NCBI GenBank assembly: GCA_036401335.1
Contig: DASWVC010000218.1
Coordinates: forward strand, 1 to 39,280
Direction: 5' to 3'
DNA from: DASWVC01 sp036401335
Lineage (GTDB): Bacteria; Verrucomicrobiota; Verrucomicrobiia; Chthoniobacterales; JAFAMB01
Length of the DNA stretch: 39,280 bases
How positions within the stretch are numbered: the stretch's first letter is position 1; the number at the start of each line of letters is the position of its first letter. Of the stretch, positions 1 to 7,901 are shown piece by piece. Both the position numbers and the translations under genes were made by a program. A model generated the notes under the pieces. It was not told the DNA's origin, searched no databases, and saw only the letters and a program-made list of their open reading frames with translations.

Positions 1-783
1 GACATGGAAATAACCCCATCCCACATGGAACACCGGGCCCGGACGCACGCGCACGCGCACATCGCCGTGCATTTTAGCCCCGAGGAACTGGCACGACATT
101 TCGGCCTGTACGACCCCGCGCAGAACCTGACGTTTACGCCCCACCTGCAGGACCGCGACTGCCGCCAGATCCTGGAGCTGCTGCACCGGGCGGTGCTTAA
201 CCTCCAGGCCGTGCCGCCGCTGTACGCCGAGGGGTTGATCGCCGCCCTTTCTGCACGGGTGTTCGGGCAGCGCCGCGCCGACAATGCAGAGCAGACGTTT
301 ACAGGGGTTGCTACGGGCCGCAGTGCTGATCGAGAACGTTTTCAGGAGCTGCAGAACTGGGTTGACGCGCGGCTGGATCAAGCGATCGCGCTTGAGGCCA
401 TGGCGGCGCACGTTGGAATGAACCCGTACCAGCTGGTGCGCGCCTTTCGGCGATGGCGTCAAACCTCGCCCTACCAATTCGTGCTCACCCGACGGCTAGC
501 CGTAGCCAAAGAACTGCTCTGCTCGACGGACTTGTCGTTGGGCGAAATCGCCTACCGGACCGGGTTTTACGACCAGTCGCACTTGGCGCGCCATTTTAAG
601 AGCAGCGTCGGAACGAACCCTCGCCGTTACCGCCTGACCCATGCAGCCGGGTCAGGCCATGCGTGGCAACCTGGGACCCCAACGGGCACTAAATCGAGGG
701 GCGGCCCGATCGGGCGGCGAGTCCTTCGGCCAGCGCCATTCCGGAAAGGATTTTCGGCAACCGCTACGACATCCAGTTTGTAA
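1..783 (+). CDS. AraC-family transcriptional regulator, 5' end cut by window edge
   Basis: The C-terminal half is an AraC/XylS double helix-turn-helix DNA-binding domain, about residues 115-213 counted from the ATG at 4. It includes AMAAHVGMNPYQLVRAFRR in the first HTH and LGEIAYRTGFYDQSHLARHF in the second. The upstream part resembles the end of a ligand-sensing cupin-like domain, and the frame is open to base 1, so the true start probably lies outside the window. The last ~46 residues after the AraC domain are Gly/Arg/Pro-rich and look like low-constraint read-through. The gene converges on the beta-galactosidase gene, 88 bp away; regulating it is possible but not shown. Family assignment is secure, the effector unknown. 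Confidence 0.85.
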   Translation, partial: DMEITPSHMEHRARTHAHAHIAVHFSPEELARHFGLYDPAQNLTFTPHLQDRDCRQILELLHRAVLNLQAVPPLYAEGLIAALSARVFGQRRADNAEQTFTGVATGRSADRERFQELQNWVDARLDQAIALEAMAAHVGMNPYQLVRAFRRWRQTSPYQFVLTRRLAVAKELLCSTDLSLGEIAYRTGFYDQSHLARHFKSSVGTNPRRYRLTHAAGSGHAWQPGTPTGTKSRGGPIGRRVLRPAPFRKGFSATATTSSL

Positions 784-871
784 GTCGGGTGGGCGACGAG
801 CTGTTTATCCCGGGTCCGGCCGCGATCAACGTTACGGGAGGGCTCGCCGGCCGTCCAGCCATGCCTATACT

Positions 872-3800
872 TCACCGCTGCAGGTGCCCGCTCCCCGCTG
901 GCTGGCTGCCCGGTTCGCCTGGCAACACGGTTTCCACCCGCAACGTGTAGGCATAGTCCTGGGCAGGCACCTGGTACTTTGGCAGGACATCAGCGCCCCA
1001 GGAATTGTCACCCGCCACCCCCATCTGCAGGTGATCGATCTGGAGTTCCACAAAACCCGGGCGGCGGATTTCCTCGTCGTGCCGTGCTGCTTCCAGTTCG
1101 GCATCGCCGTAATCATGGGCAGAGAACTGAAAAACTCCGTCGGCTTCACTGAACCGTAAACCGCATCCGGACGCATCGGTGAGCTCCAACCAACGGACAT
1201 CGGTGCGGTTCCCGTTAAGCTGGGGGTAGAGGTACGGGACGTGCAGTTCCGGCACACGTTCCGCATAGAAGCCGACGATTCCTCCTTGCTGCCGATCGAT
1301 GTAGGTCTCGTGGGGCCCCCGGCCAAACCAGCGGACTTGCGTGAGAGCCGGAGGAAAGCGCGTGCAGAAACCGAGCCGGGGCAAGGGCGCCAGGTGCAAG
1401 CGGAGCGGGTGAAACGACACCTCAATCTCCACACGCCCGCTGCCTCGAAATCGGTAGACCAGATCGTATTGCGCGAGCTCCCCGAGGTGCAGGTGCGCGC
1501 GGACGGCCACGCCTTGATCGTCGGAAAAGGCTTCCGTACGAACCACGACCGGTGCGGCGGACCGCCACGGGCCGTAGCGACTCTGGTAATCCATCCGCAA
1601 TAGGTTGTCGTTCAGGGTGCGCCAAACGTTGGGCCGGAGCGGCGCAACCAGCAGAGGTTTCCCAAGCAGCGAAAGCGCGTGCAGGGTGCCCTCATAACGG
1701 TGCACCTCGGCGGCGAGCGTTCCATCGTGAACCCGGAACGTTTGCGACGTCACTTCGAGTTGGGGCAAGCTCCCGGTGCGCGGCTGTTCGAACCCCCGAT
1801 CCGGGCCGTCGCTCTCCAGACAGAATTGTGCCCATGCCACCTGATAGCCCGCCTCCGCCCATGGTTCCCGGTCGCGCAAGTGCAACGAGACAAGCAGGAA
1901 CGCGGCACCCCGCTGCTCCCACGCGGCCGGCAACGGCGGCGGGGGCGCCTCGACCGCTTCTCCCGCCGGCACCTCGGGCAGTTCCCAGGTTCCTTGCGCC
2001 ACCGTGGCTCCGGCCGTACTCAGTTCCCACCGGGCTTCCAGGTAGGCCAGGCTCCGGAAAGCATGCCGATTGCGCACCCGGAGTCGTTTATCGGCAAGAA
2101 ACTCGATCGCTACGGGCTGGCACACCCTTCTGACCTCGGCCAGCGTTGGGTTCGGCCGGCGATCTGGTTGAACGAGGCCGTCACAACAGAAATTTCCGTC
2201 GTTAGGTTGCTCGCCGAAGTCGCCCCCGTAACGAAACCGCCGCACGCCAGCGGCGTCCGGCACTCGCAGGGCAAGATCACACCACTCCCAGATAAACCCG
2301 CCCTGGAGGATCGCATGAGCGTCGATGACCGTCCAGTAATCAACGAACCCGCCCAGGCTGTTGCCCATTGCATGGGCATATTCACACATGATCAAGGGAC
2401 GGTCGGCGCCCGGGTCGCGCGCGTAACTTTCCAGGTCGGCGGCGGTTGGGTACATCGGGCAGTAAATGTCCGTGTTGGCGGCCCGGAGCGCCGATTCGTA
2501 TTGCACCGGGCGGGTCGGATCCCGCCGCTTGATCCAATTGTAGGCTGTCCGGGTATGGGGCCCGTTGCCGGCCTCGTTGCCTAACGACCAGACGATCACG
2601 GAGGGATGGTTCTTGCACAGTTCCACGTTCCGACGGTGACGTCCCACAATGGCTTCTTCCCAAGCCGGGTCACGCAGAAGCGCATGTTCACCGTAAGCAC
2701 CCATGCCGTGCGCCTCGAAATTGGTTTCTGCAACGACGTAAACCCCGTAACGGTTGCACAACTCGTACCAAAGCGGCGCGTTCGAGTAATGGCTCGTGCG
2801 CACGGCGTTAACGTTGTGCCGTTTCATCAACGCGACGTCGCGTTCCATCAACTCCGGCGAAACATAATACCCGGTATCCGGTGAAAACTCGTTGCGGTTC
2901 ACCCCGCAGATGGTCAATGGCCGTCCATTCAGCAAGAGCTGGCGGTCACGGATTTCAACCGACCGGAACCCAACCGGAAACACCGCATGCTGTTCTTCTG
3001 CATCGACCGTCAGGCTTAAACCGAGGGCGTGCAGCTGCGGCATCTCCGCCGACCAGGTTCTGACGTTCGGTATTGAAACAGCCCAGGCCACCACCCTTTC
3101 CTGTCCGGCATCCACCGTGACCTGCTCGCTGCCTCGGGCAAGCGGGACGGCTTCGTCACCCCACGTCAGCTCAGCCGCAAACTGCACCGCCGCCCCTCGT
3201 GCCGAAGTGTTACGGACTTTGGCTTCAACCTGCAAAGTGCCATCCTCATAACCCGCGCCTAACCCGGCTCGAACCTCGACGTCCCGCAGGTAGACCGGGG
3301 GCGCAGACCAGAGGCAAACGTCGCGGAAGATGCCACTTAAACGCCATTTGTCCTGGTCTTCCAGGTAACTCGCGTCGGAAAACTGGTAGACCTCCACCGC
3401 AAGAAGGTTTTCCCCGGCCTGCACCCGGTCCGAGATGTCGAACTCAGCCGGTGTACGGCTGTCTTTACTGAACCCTACCTGTACGCCATTCAGCCACACA
3501 TAAAAACAGTTGTCCACGCCGGCGAAGTGCAGAAAAACACGGCGGCCGGCCCAACCGGCCGGCAGCGAGAACGTGCGCCGGTACGACCCGACCGGATTGC
3601 GGTGCCGGTAAGCGGTGTACTGCCGGGGCGGCACGGCGGTGACTTGAGGTGGTTGTTTGCGAAAGGGGTACCCCTTGTTGACGTACATCGGAATCCCGAA
3701 GCCTTGAAGTTGCCAGTTCCCGGGCACACGAATGCTTCGCCAGCGGCGTGTCCGGTATTCCGGCCGAAAGAAATTCCGGGGTCGGCGTTCAGGGTTCGGA

Positions 3801-3988
3801 GACCACTCGAATTCCCACGCTCCATTCAGGGCGAGGCGCCAGGGAGAGGCCTGGACATCGCCTCCCCGCGCGGCCACCCGCGAGGGGAACAGGTCAAAGG
3901 AAGCTCGGGGCGGCTCAGCGCCGACACGTTGGCACAGCGGGTTTTCCCAATCGGGAATGGACCCGGCCTTCTTACGAAAGAAATCCAT
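872..3988 (-). CDS. lacZ: Beta-galactosidase, GH2 family (LacZ type)
   Basis: This protein should hydrolyse terminal beta-D-galactosides such as lactose or plant galactans. It is 1038 residues, close to E. coli LacZ (1023-1024), and has the same layout: sugar-binding jelly roll (about 50-220), immunoglobulin-like domain (about 225-335), TIM barrel (about 340-630), second Ig-like domain, and C-terminal Bgal_small_N super-sandwich (about 770-1030). The acid/base glutamate is E472 in WSLGNEAGNG and the nucleophile is E536 in MCEYAHAMGNS. The early DWENP motif matches the LacZ N-terminus and supports this start, although no strong Shine-Dalgarno is visible. There is no signal peptide, so it is probably cytoplasmic. 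It lies 51 bp downstream of asd on the same strand. Confidence 0.96.
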   Translation of the reverse strand: MDFFRKKAGSIPDWENPLCQRVGAEPPRASFDLFPSRVAARGGDVQASPWRLALNGAWEFEWSPNPERRPRNFFRPEYRTRRWRSIRVPGNWQLQGFGIPMYVNKGYPFRKQPPQVTAVPPRQYTAYRHRNPVGSYRRTFSLPAGWAGRRVFLHFAGVDNCFYVWLNGVQVGFSKDSRTPAEFDISDRVQAGENLLAVEVYQFSDASYLEDQDKWRLSGIFRDVCLWSAPPVYLRDVEVRAGLGAGYEDGTLQVEAKVRNTSARGAAVQFAAELTWGDEAVPLARGSEQVTVDAGQERVVAWAVSIPNVRTWSAEMPQLHALGLSLTVDAEEQHAVFPVGFRSVEIRDRQLLLNGRPLTICGVNRNEFSPDTGYYVSPELMERDVALMKRHNVNAVRTSHYSNAPLWYELCNRYGVYVVAETNFEAHGMGAYGEHALLRDPAWEEAIVGRHRRNVELCKNHPSVIVWSLGNEAGNGPHTRTAYNWIKRRDPTRPVQYESALRAANTDIYCPMYPTAADLESYARDPGADRPLIMCEYAHAMGNSLGGFVDYWTVIDAHAILQGGFIWEWCDLALRVPDAAGVRRFRYGGDFGEQPNDGNFCCDGLVQPDRRPNPTLAEVRRVCQPVAIEFLADKRLRVRNRHAFRSLAYLEARWELSTAGATVAQGTWELPEVPAGEAVEAPPPPLPAAWEQRGAAFLLVSLHLRDREPWAEAGYQVAWAQFCLESDGPDRGFEQPRTGSLPQLEVTSQTFRVHDGTLAAEVHRYEGTLHALSLLGKPLLVAPLRPNVWRTLNDNLLRMDYQSRYGPWRSAAPVVVRTEAFSDDQGVAVRAHLHLGELAQYDLVYRFRGSGRVEIEVSFHPLRLHLAPLPRLGFCTRFPPALTQVRWFGRGPHETYIDRQQGGIVGFYAERVPELHVPYLYPQLNGNRTDVRWLELTDASGCGLRFSEADGVFQFSAHDYGDAELEAARHDEEIRRPGFVELQIDHLQMGVAGDNSWGADVLPKYQVPAQDYAYTLRVETVLPGEPGSQPAGSGHLQR

Positions 3989-4039
3989 GGTGGGGCGGCT
4001 GATCCAGTGGCACTGCAGGCGACCGTGAGGGGGCCGGGT

Positions 4040-5053
4040 TCAGGATCGGAAAGCGGTTGCCGGCACGAGAAGCTCGGCGATCTGAATGGCATTCAGCGCC
4101 GCGCCCTTGAGCAGTTGATCGCCGCAGACCCAGAAGGCCAAGGCATTGTCCAGCGCCGAATCGAGCCGCACCCGGCCGACCTGGCACGCGTCCTGACCGG
4201 ACGTGCCGAGCGGGACGGGGTACCGGGCCCGCGCCGGATCGTCGTTGAGCTCCAACCCGGGGGCTTTTGCCAACACGTCCCGGGCCCGGTCCACTGAGAC
4301 GGGACGTTCGAATTCGGCATGCAAGGCAATCGCATGGGAACGGTAAACCGGCACCCGGACGCAGGTGATCGAGGCACGCAGCGAAGGCAGGTGAAGGATT
4401 TTTCGGCTCTCATTGACGAATTTATGTTCTTCTTTCGTGTAGCCGTCGGGCTGAAACGCGTCCACGTGCGGGATGACGTTGAAAGCAATCGGGTGCGGGA
4501 AGACCGCCGGGGTGCCGCCCCCTTCCCGGCTCACTTGGCTTTGCAATTCCAGGATGCCTTTCGCGCCTGCCCCGGACACCGCCTGGTAGCTGGCTGCAAT
4601 CACGCGGCGGAGGCCGAAAGCCCGGTGCAGCGGGGACAACGCCATCAGGCTGATGATGGTCGTGCAGTTCGGGTTGGCGATGATGCCCCGATGACCGCGG
4701 GCGTCGTCCCCGTTTATTTCCGGCACGACCAGCGGGACCTCGGGATCCATGCGGAATGCAGAGGAATTGTCTATCACAACGGCTCCAGCTGCCGCCGCGA
4801 GCGGCGCATACGTTCGCGAAGCTTCCGCGCCGGCGCTGAACAAGGCCAGGTCCACTCCGGTAAACGCCTCTGGAGTTAGCGTCTCGAGGCCGAGTTCCCG
4901 GTCGCGAAACCGTAGCGTTTTGCCGGCCGACTTGGCCGAGGCCAGCAATTTGAGTTGGCCAACCGGGAAATCGCGCTTTTCAATCAACCGCAAGAGCTCG
5001 ATTCCGACTGCGCCGGTTGCACCGACAATCGCCACGCGCAAGTTTCTGCTCAT
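4040..5053 (-). CDS. asd: Aspartate-semialdehyde dehydrogenase
   Basis: The enzyme reduces aspartyl-4-phosphate to aspartate semialdehyde with NADPH, the branch point to lysine/diaminopimelate, threonine and methionine. The N-terminus carries the Rossmann signature VGATGAVG. The catalytic cysteine is C130 in NPNCTT, counted from the chosen start. Later conserved stretches include SYQAVSGAGAKG and the substrate-binding region around CVRVPVYRSHA. An in-frame ATG lies 33 bp upstream at 5086, but it adds an unusual MDAWLLLECRK leader and overlaps the divergent gene, so I use the ATG at 5053, giving 337 residues. It is head-to-head with the L,D-transpeptidase gene, with 23 bp between start codons. 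Together with dapL elsewhere in the window it points to meso-DAP peptidoglycan. Confidence 0.95.
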   Translation of the reverse strand: MSRNLRVAIVGATGAVGIELLRLIEKRDFPVGQLKLLASAKSAGKTLRFRDRELGLETLTPEAFTGVDLALFSAGAEASRTYAPLAAAAGAVVIDNSSAFRMDPEVPLVVPEINGDDARGHRGIIANPNCTTIISLMALSPLHRAFGLRRVIAASYQAVSGAGAKGILELQSQVSREGGGTPAVFPHPIAFNVIPHVDAFQPDGYTKEEHKFVNESRKILHLPSLRASITCVRVPVYRSHAIALHAEFERPVSVDRARDVLAKAPGLELNDDPARARYPVPLGTSGQDACQVGRVRLDSALDNALAFWVCGDQLLKGAALNAIQIAELLVPATAFRS

Positions 5054-5076
5054 CTTGCGGCACTCTAAAAGCAACC

Positions 5077-5604
5077 ATGCATCCACTCAAGGTAGTCGTT
5101 CACATTAACCAGCAAACGCTTTCCGTAATTCAGGACGGCCGGGTCCGGCACCGGTTCCCCGTTTCCACCTCCCGGTACGGCACCGGCTTTGCTCCTGGCA
5201 GTTACCGAACGCCGCTCGGTCGTTTCGTGATTGCGGAAAAGATCGGCGACGGTCAACCGCCCGACACGATCTTCCGAGGCCGCCTTCCGGTGCGTGAGGA
5301 GAGCGACTGGGCCAACGAACCGGACCTGATCACGTCACGAATCCTCTGGCTGGATGGCCTGGACCCTGAGAATGCGAACAGCAAAGACCGGTTTATTTAC
5401 ATCCACGGAACAAACCAGGAGGAACTGCTCTCCACGCCGGCGAGTCACGGCTGCATTCGCATGGCTAACGCGGACATCATCCGGCTCTACGAGATGGTGG
5501 GACCTGGCACCGAAGTTGTGATCCAGCAAACGGCTGCCGACCCTTCCGGGCTTGCCGGGCATGCGCGTCCAAACGGTTGCGACAATTCGGAGGGCAAAGC
5601 TTAA
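5077..5604 (+). CDS. L,D-transpeptidase (YkuD/ErfK family)
   Basis: L,D-transpeptidases form 3-3 peptidoglycan crosslinks or attach lipoproteins to meso-DAP through an active-site cysteine. This 175-residue protein is essentially one YkuD domain. H110 is in YIHGTN, and the catalytic signature STPASHGCIRM contains H124 and C126. An in-frame ATG at 5017 lies inside the divergent asd gene; the ATG at 5077 gives a natural N-terminus (MHPLKVVVHINQQ), so I use it. No signal peptide or lipobox is visible, which is odd for an enzyme acting on the cell wall; either the start is misjudged or export is non-classical. The next gene, 130 bp downstream, encodes a small lipoprotein ending in lysine that could be its substrate (inference). 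Confidence 0.9.
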   Translation: MHPLKVVVHINQQTLSVIQDGRVRHRFPVSTSRYGTGFAPGSYRTPLGRFVIAEKIGDGQPPDTIFRGRLPVREESDWANEPDLITSRILWLDGLDPENANSKDRFIYIHGTNQEELLSTPASHGCIRMANADIIRLYEMVGPGTEVVIQQTAADPSGLAGHARPNGCDNSEGKA

Positions 5605-5669
5605 TGCCTCAACCTGAGGGACTTAAAACGGCGTGCTGCCGTCGGTCGCACAAAAATTAGAGATTCCGA

Positions 5670-5698
5670 TTGTGTCTTTCTGACGTTCAGCCTAATAC
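5670..5698 (+). promoter_or_regulatory. Putative sigma-70 promoter of the 41-residue lipoprotein gene
   Basis: A -35-like TTGTGT at 5670-5675 and a -10-like TAATAC at 5693-5698 are separated by 17 bp. They lie 36 bp upstream of the lipoprotein ATG. The elements are read by eye; the -35 is only a partial match. Confidence 0.45.
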
Positions 5699-5717
5699 GG
5701 GTGAGCTGCTAGCTAAG

Positions 5718-5725
5718 AAAGGAGG
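5718..5725 (+). promoter_or_regulatory. Strong Shine-Dalgarno AAAGGAGG
   Basis: AAAGGAGG ends 9 bases before the ATG at 5735. It is the best ribosome binding site in the window and, with the promoter and terminator, argues that the short reading frame is a real, well-expressed gene. Confidence 0.8.
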
Positions 5726-5734
5726 CAAGACTAA

Positions 5735-5860
5735 ATGAACATTGCGAAATATCTCACCTTGGTGGCATTGGCCACCGCGGCGCTCGGCGTTTCAGCGTGC
5801 AAGAAGGACAATCCTCCGCCGCCACCGCCGGCTGCTCCCACAACCAGTTACTCCAAGTAA
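5735..5860 (+). CDS. 41-residue lipoprotein with polyproline stretch and C-terminal lysine
   Basis: The 41-residue product starts with a positively charged, hydrophobic signal peptide (MNIAKYLTLVALATAALG) and a lipobox V-S-A-C with C22 as lipidation site. The mature chain would be only 20 residues: Cys-Lys-Lys-Asp-Asn, six prolines (27-32), Ala-Ala-Pro-Thr-Thr, then Ser-Tyr-Ser-Lys at the end. It has its own promoter-like sequence, a strong ribosome binding site and a perfect downstream terminator, so it is a self-contained transcription unit. The position +2 residue is Lys, not Asp, so outer-membrane sorting is plausible. A C-terminal lysine next to an L,D-transpeptidase gene recalls Braun's lipoprotein. 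An entericidin-like or orphan lipoprotein is the alternative. I recognise no named family. Confidence 0.75.
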   Translation: MNIAKYLTLVALATAALGVSACKKDNPPPPPPAAPTTSYSK

Positions 5861-5920
5861 GGCTCTGGCCGCGCCCAAGTTCCTTTTGTTGTGCGGGGGT
5901 TTGGGCTTGGAGGATTTGCA

Positions 5921-5954
5921 CCCGCCTCAGACGTTTCTGGGGCGGGTTTTTTTT
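5921..5954 (+). terminator. Rho-independent terminator of the small lipoprotein gene
   Basis: Stem arms 5921-5931 and 5936-5946 form 11 base pairs (CCCGCC, a U-G wobble, CAGA against TCTG and GGCGGG) with a four-base CGTT loop, followed by eight T residues at 5947-5954. The wobble pair and T-tract work only for plus-strand RNA, so it ends the lipoprotein transcript. The stop codon of the convergent glycosylase gene (5927-5929) lies inside the left arm. Confidence 0.93.
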
Positions 5955-6511
5955 ACGCTCACAAAAGGTGAGTCCGCGAGGAGGAACCGCCACTCGCGTT
6001 CCGCGGCCCGGGAAATGCCGATACGGCGGTCCACGTCGATCCGGGGAGGGTGCGGCGGTAGGGTAAGGCTGACCTCCGGCAAATCATAGAGGTCCCGGCC
6101 ATGAAATTCGGCCGTGATCGCAAGGGCTTGCGTCAATTTGCCCGGACCCGAACAGAGTGCTTCCAACGGATTCTGCCGGCGCCGCTGCTGCATGAGGCCG
6201 ACACCCTGGGTCGGCTGCAGTGCCCGGACCAGCACGAAGCCGTTCACGGTGCCATCGCGCACCAGAAAATTGAGAAGCCAGTGCACGCCGTAGTTAAGGT
6301 AGACGTAAAGGGTGCCGGCCGGCTTGGCATTCAAAAAAACCTGGGCGCCCCGACGTAGGAACGTGTGACTCGCCTCGTCCCCAAACTCGGCGTAGGCTTC
6401 GGTCTCGACAATGATGCCGCCGGCACCGTGCCAGATCAGGCTGCACCCCACCAGGGCACGCGCACAGGTTAAAGGATCAGACTGAAAAAAAGAACGGGAA
6501 ACGCTGGTCAT
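5927..6511 (-). CDS. DNA-3-methyladenine glycosylase (AAG/MPG family)
   Basis: This base-excision repair enzyme removes alkylated purines such as 3-methyladenine. The 194-residue protein carries the family's conserved IVETEAY motif (catalytic Glu at about residue 36), the following GDEASH segment, YGVHWLLNFL (the Tyr/His region lining the base pocket), VLVRALQP, and the CSGPGKLTQALAI motif near residue 130. The open frame extends upstream to 6826, but that part overlaps the NIF3-like gene and is not glycosylase-like. The ATG at 6511 gives MTSVSRSFFQSD, typical for the family. It follows the NIF3-like gene by 41 bp on the same strand, so co-transcription is likely. Its stop codon lies in the convergent terminator. 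Confidence 0.93.
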   Translation of the reverse strand: MTSVSRSFFQSDPLTCARALVGCSLIWHGAGGIIVETEAYAEFGDEASHTFLRRGAQVFLNAKPAGTLYVYLNYGVHWLLNFLVRDGTVNGFVLVRALQPTQGVGLMQQRRRQNPLEALCSGPGKLTQALAITAEFHGRDLYDLPEVSLTLPPHPPRIDVDRRIGISRAAEREWRFLLADSPFVSVKKTRPRNV

Positions 6512-6552
6512 AAGCACCGTCGGCGCCGGTGCGCGCTTTTCATGGGGGAGGT

Positions 6553-7305
6553 TTAAAGCCCGGAAGGATGGTCGAGAAAAGTCCACGGAAGCCCAAACTT
6601 GTTCGCCGCATGTTCGGCGAGGGCGCGCACGCCAAAAGTTTCGGTGGCATAGTGGCCTCCGTACAAGAGGTTGATGCCAAGCTCTTCGGCCAGCGCGAAG
6701 GCATGGTGCGGTCCTTCGCCGGTAATGAACGTGTCCACCCCTTCCGCGGCCGCCTTGGCTACTTGGTCTCCCGCGCCCCCGGTCACGATGCCGACCCGGC
6801 GCACCCGGGAGGAACCGGCCGGGCAAACCCAGACGCGGCCTCTAACGGCCTGTTCGAGGCTGGTGACCAAGGCCGAACGCTCCAGATCAACTTGCGCCGC
6901 GACGCCGAGGGCGTGGCCGCGCGAGTGAAAAAATGGCTCCTGACATGGCAGGCCCAAGGCGCGCGCCAGGAGCACGTTGTTGCCGAACTCCGGGTGGAGA
7001 TCCAGAGGAAGGTGGGCACTGTAGATGGCCAGATCAGCCTGGAAGGCGCGCCTGAACTTTCGATGAAGTGGTCCAACCATCGGCGCGAGACCACCCCAGT
7101 ACAAACCGTGGTGAACGATCAGCAGGTCCACCCGTGCGACGATGGCCATCCCAATGACCGCCTCTGATGCATCTACGGCCGCCCCGAGCCGTGTCACCGT
7201 CCCCCCGTTTTCCAGCTGGAGCCCATTAAGCGCGTTGGGATAGTCCGCGATGTCCTGCAGCCGGAGGCAGGTGTCCAGGTAGGAAGTGATGACCTGCAGC
7301 GACAT
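6553..7305 (-). CDS. NIF3-like dinuclear metal-centre hexameric protein
   Basis: The 250-residue protein belongs to the NIF3/YbgI/YqfO family, which forms toroidal hexamers with two metal ions per subunit; its biochemical role is still debated. Visible metal-ligand motifs are IVHHGLYWGG (residues 63-72), SAHLPLD (96-102) and, near the C-terminus, GGHYATETFG. The N-terminal NGLQLENGG segment is also characteristic. It is the short form, without the PII-like insert seen in some homologues. The gene starts two bases after the stop codon of the unknown upstream gene, suggesting translational coupling, and is followed by the DNA glycosylase gene. Confidence 0.92.
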   Translation of the reverse strand: MSLQVITSYLDTCLRLQDIADYPNALNGLQLENGGTVTRLGAAVDASEAVIGMAIVARVDLLIVHHGLYWGGLAPMVGPLHRKFRRAFQADLAIYSAHLPLDLHPEFGNNVLLARALGLPCQEPFFHSRGHALGVAAQVDLERSALVTSLEQAVRGRVWVCPAGSSRVRRVGIVTGGAGDQVAKAAAEGVDTFITGEGPHHAFALAEELGINLLYGGHYATETFGVRALAEHAANKFGLPWTFLDHPSGL

Positions 7306-7307
7306 GC

Positions 7308-7694
7308 CTAAACGACCGTGCGAAGCTCGACCCGGTCCGCGTACGCGATCGAGAGCCTTTTGATCCCCTTGATCTGGCGAGCGATCGCACGCAACTGCAC
7401 CAGCATGCGCGGCAACACCAGCTCATTCCGGTAACCATGCGTGAAACTGAACTCTGGTTTCACGGCCATGTGGAGCAAGGCGAGCGTATCCGCCGAGACC
7501 CGGGTGTAAACCACCACCCCGACCAGTTCCTGCGCCGCGCCACGCACGACAAACGCGTAAAGGGTTTGAACCTCGAGGCCGGCAATGCCGATCCGCAAGC
7601 CCTGTGGTTCTTCCAGAATTTTTGGGAAACCGTAACTCTGGATGGACGAGTTGATCCGCACGGTGTGATCCCGCTGTTCCGGGTGAAAAAACAT
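7308..7694 (-). CDS. Conserved-looking protein of unknown function, coupled to the NIF3-like gene
   Basis: I do not recognise this ~128-residue protein. It has alternating hydrophobic beta-like segments (GLRIGIAGLEVQTLYAFVV, ELVGVVVYTRVS) and a basic C-terminal half (MLVQLRAIARQIKGIKRLSIAY). There are no membrane segments, signal peptide or Cys/His clusters. A compact alpha/beta fold, possibly acetyltransferase-like, would fit but is a guess. The frame opens at a GTG at 7757 with no ribosome binding site; the ATG at 7694 has GGAGG five bases upstream and is preferred. Its stop is two bases from the NIF3-like start, so it probably heads a three-gene transcript. Confidence 0.7.
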   Translation of the reverse strand: MFFHPEQRDHTVRINSSIQSYGFPKILEEPQGLRIGIAGLEVQTLYAFVVRGAAQELVGVVVYTRVSADTLALLHMAVKPEFSFTHGYRNELVLPRMLVQLRAIARQIKGIKRLSIAYADRVELRTVV

Positions 7695-7901
7695 GAGCGC
7701 CTCCAATTCTTCCCGGCGCCCAACGGGCAGAATGGATGAAAAAACAAGCGGCAACACAGTCGGGCTTAGTAATGCCGGCCGGGGTCAAAGTCCAGACCTG
7801 GACCAACCGTCTCCGCACGTTAATGACGTCCTGATCCGTGAAATGGCCCGATGCGGCTCGACTTGAGGCAGTTGACGTTTATCATTGAATCGCACCGTCT
7901 T

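Noticed and set aside
641..872. Frameshifted or decayed extra domain after the AraC DNA-binding region
   Set aside because: No frame in this stretch shows family-like sequence; it looks like a read-through tail plus spacer.
1552..2584. Long plus-strand open frames opposite the beta-galactosidase gene
   Set aside because: They are Arg/Pro-rich, match no family and lie over conserved LacZ domains including both catalytic motifs; they are GC-driven shadows. The same holds for long antisense frames at 9222-10088 (dapL), 19052-20119 (M16) and 30466-31425 (GMC).
6512..6826. N-terminal extension of the DNA glycosylase
   Set aside because: It overlaps the well-supported NIF3-like gene in another frame and has no similarity to the glycosylase family.
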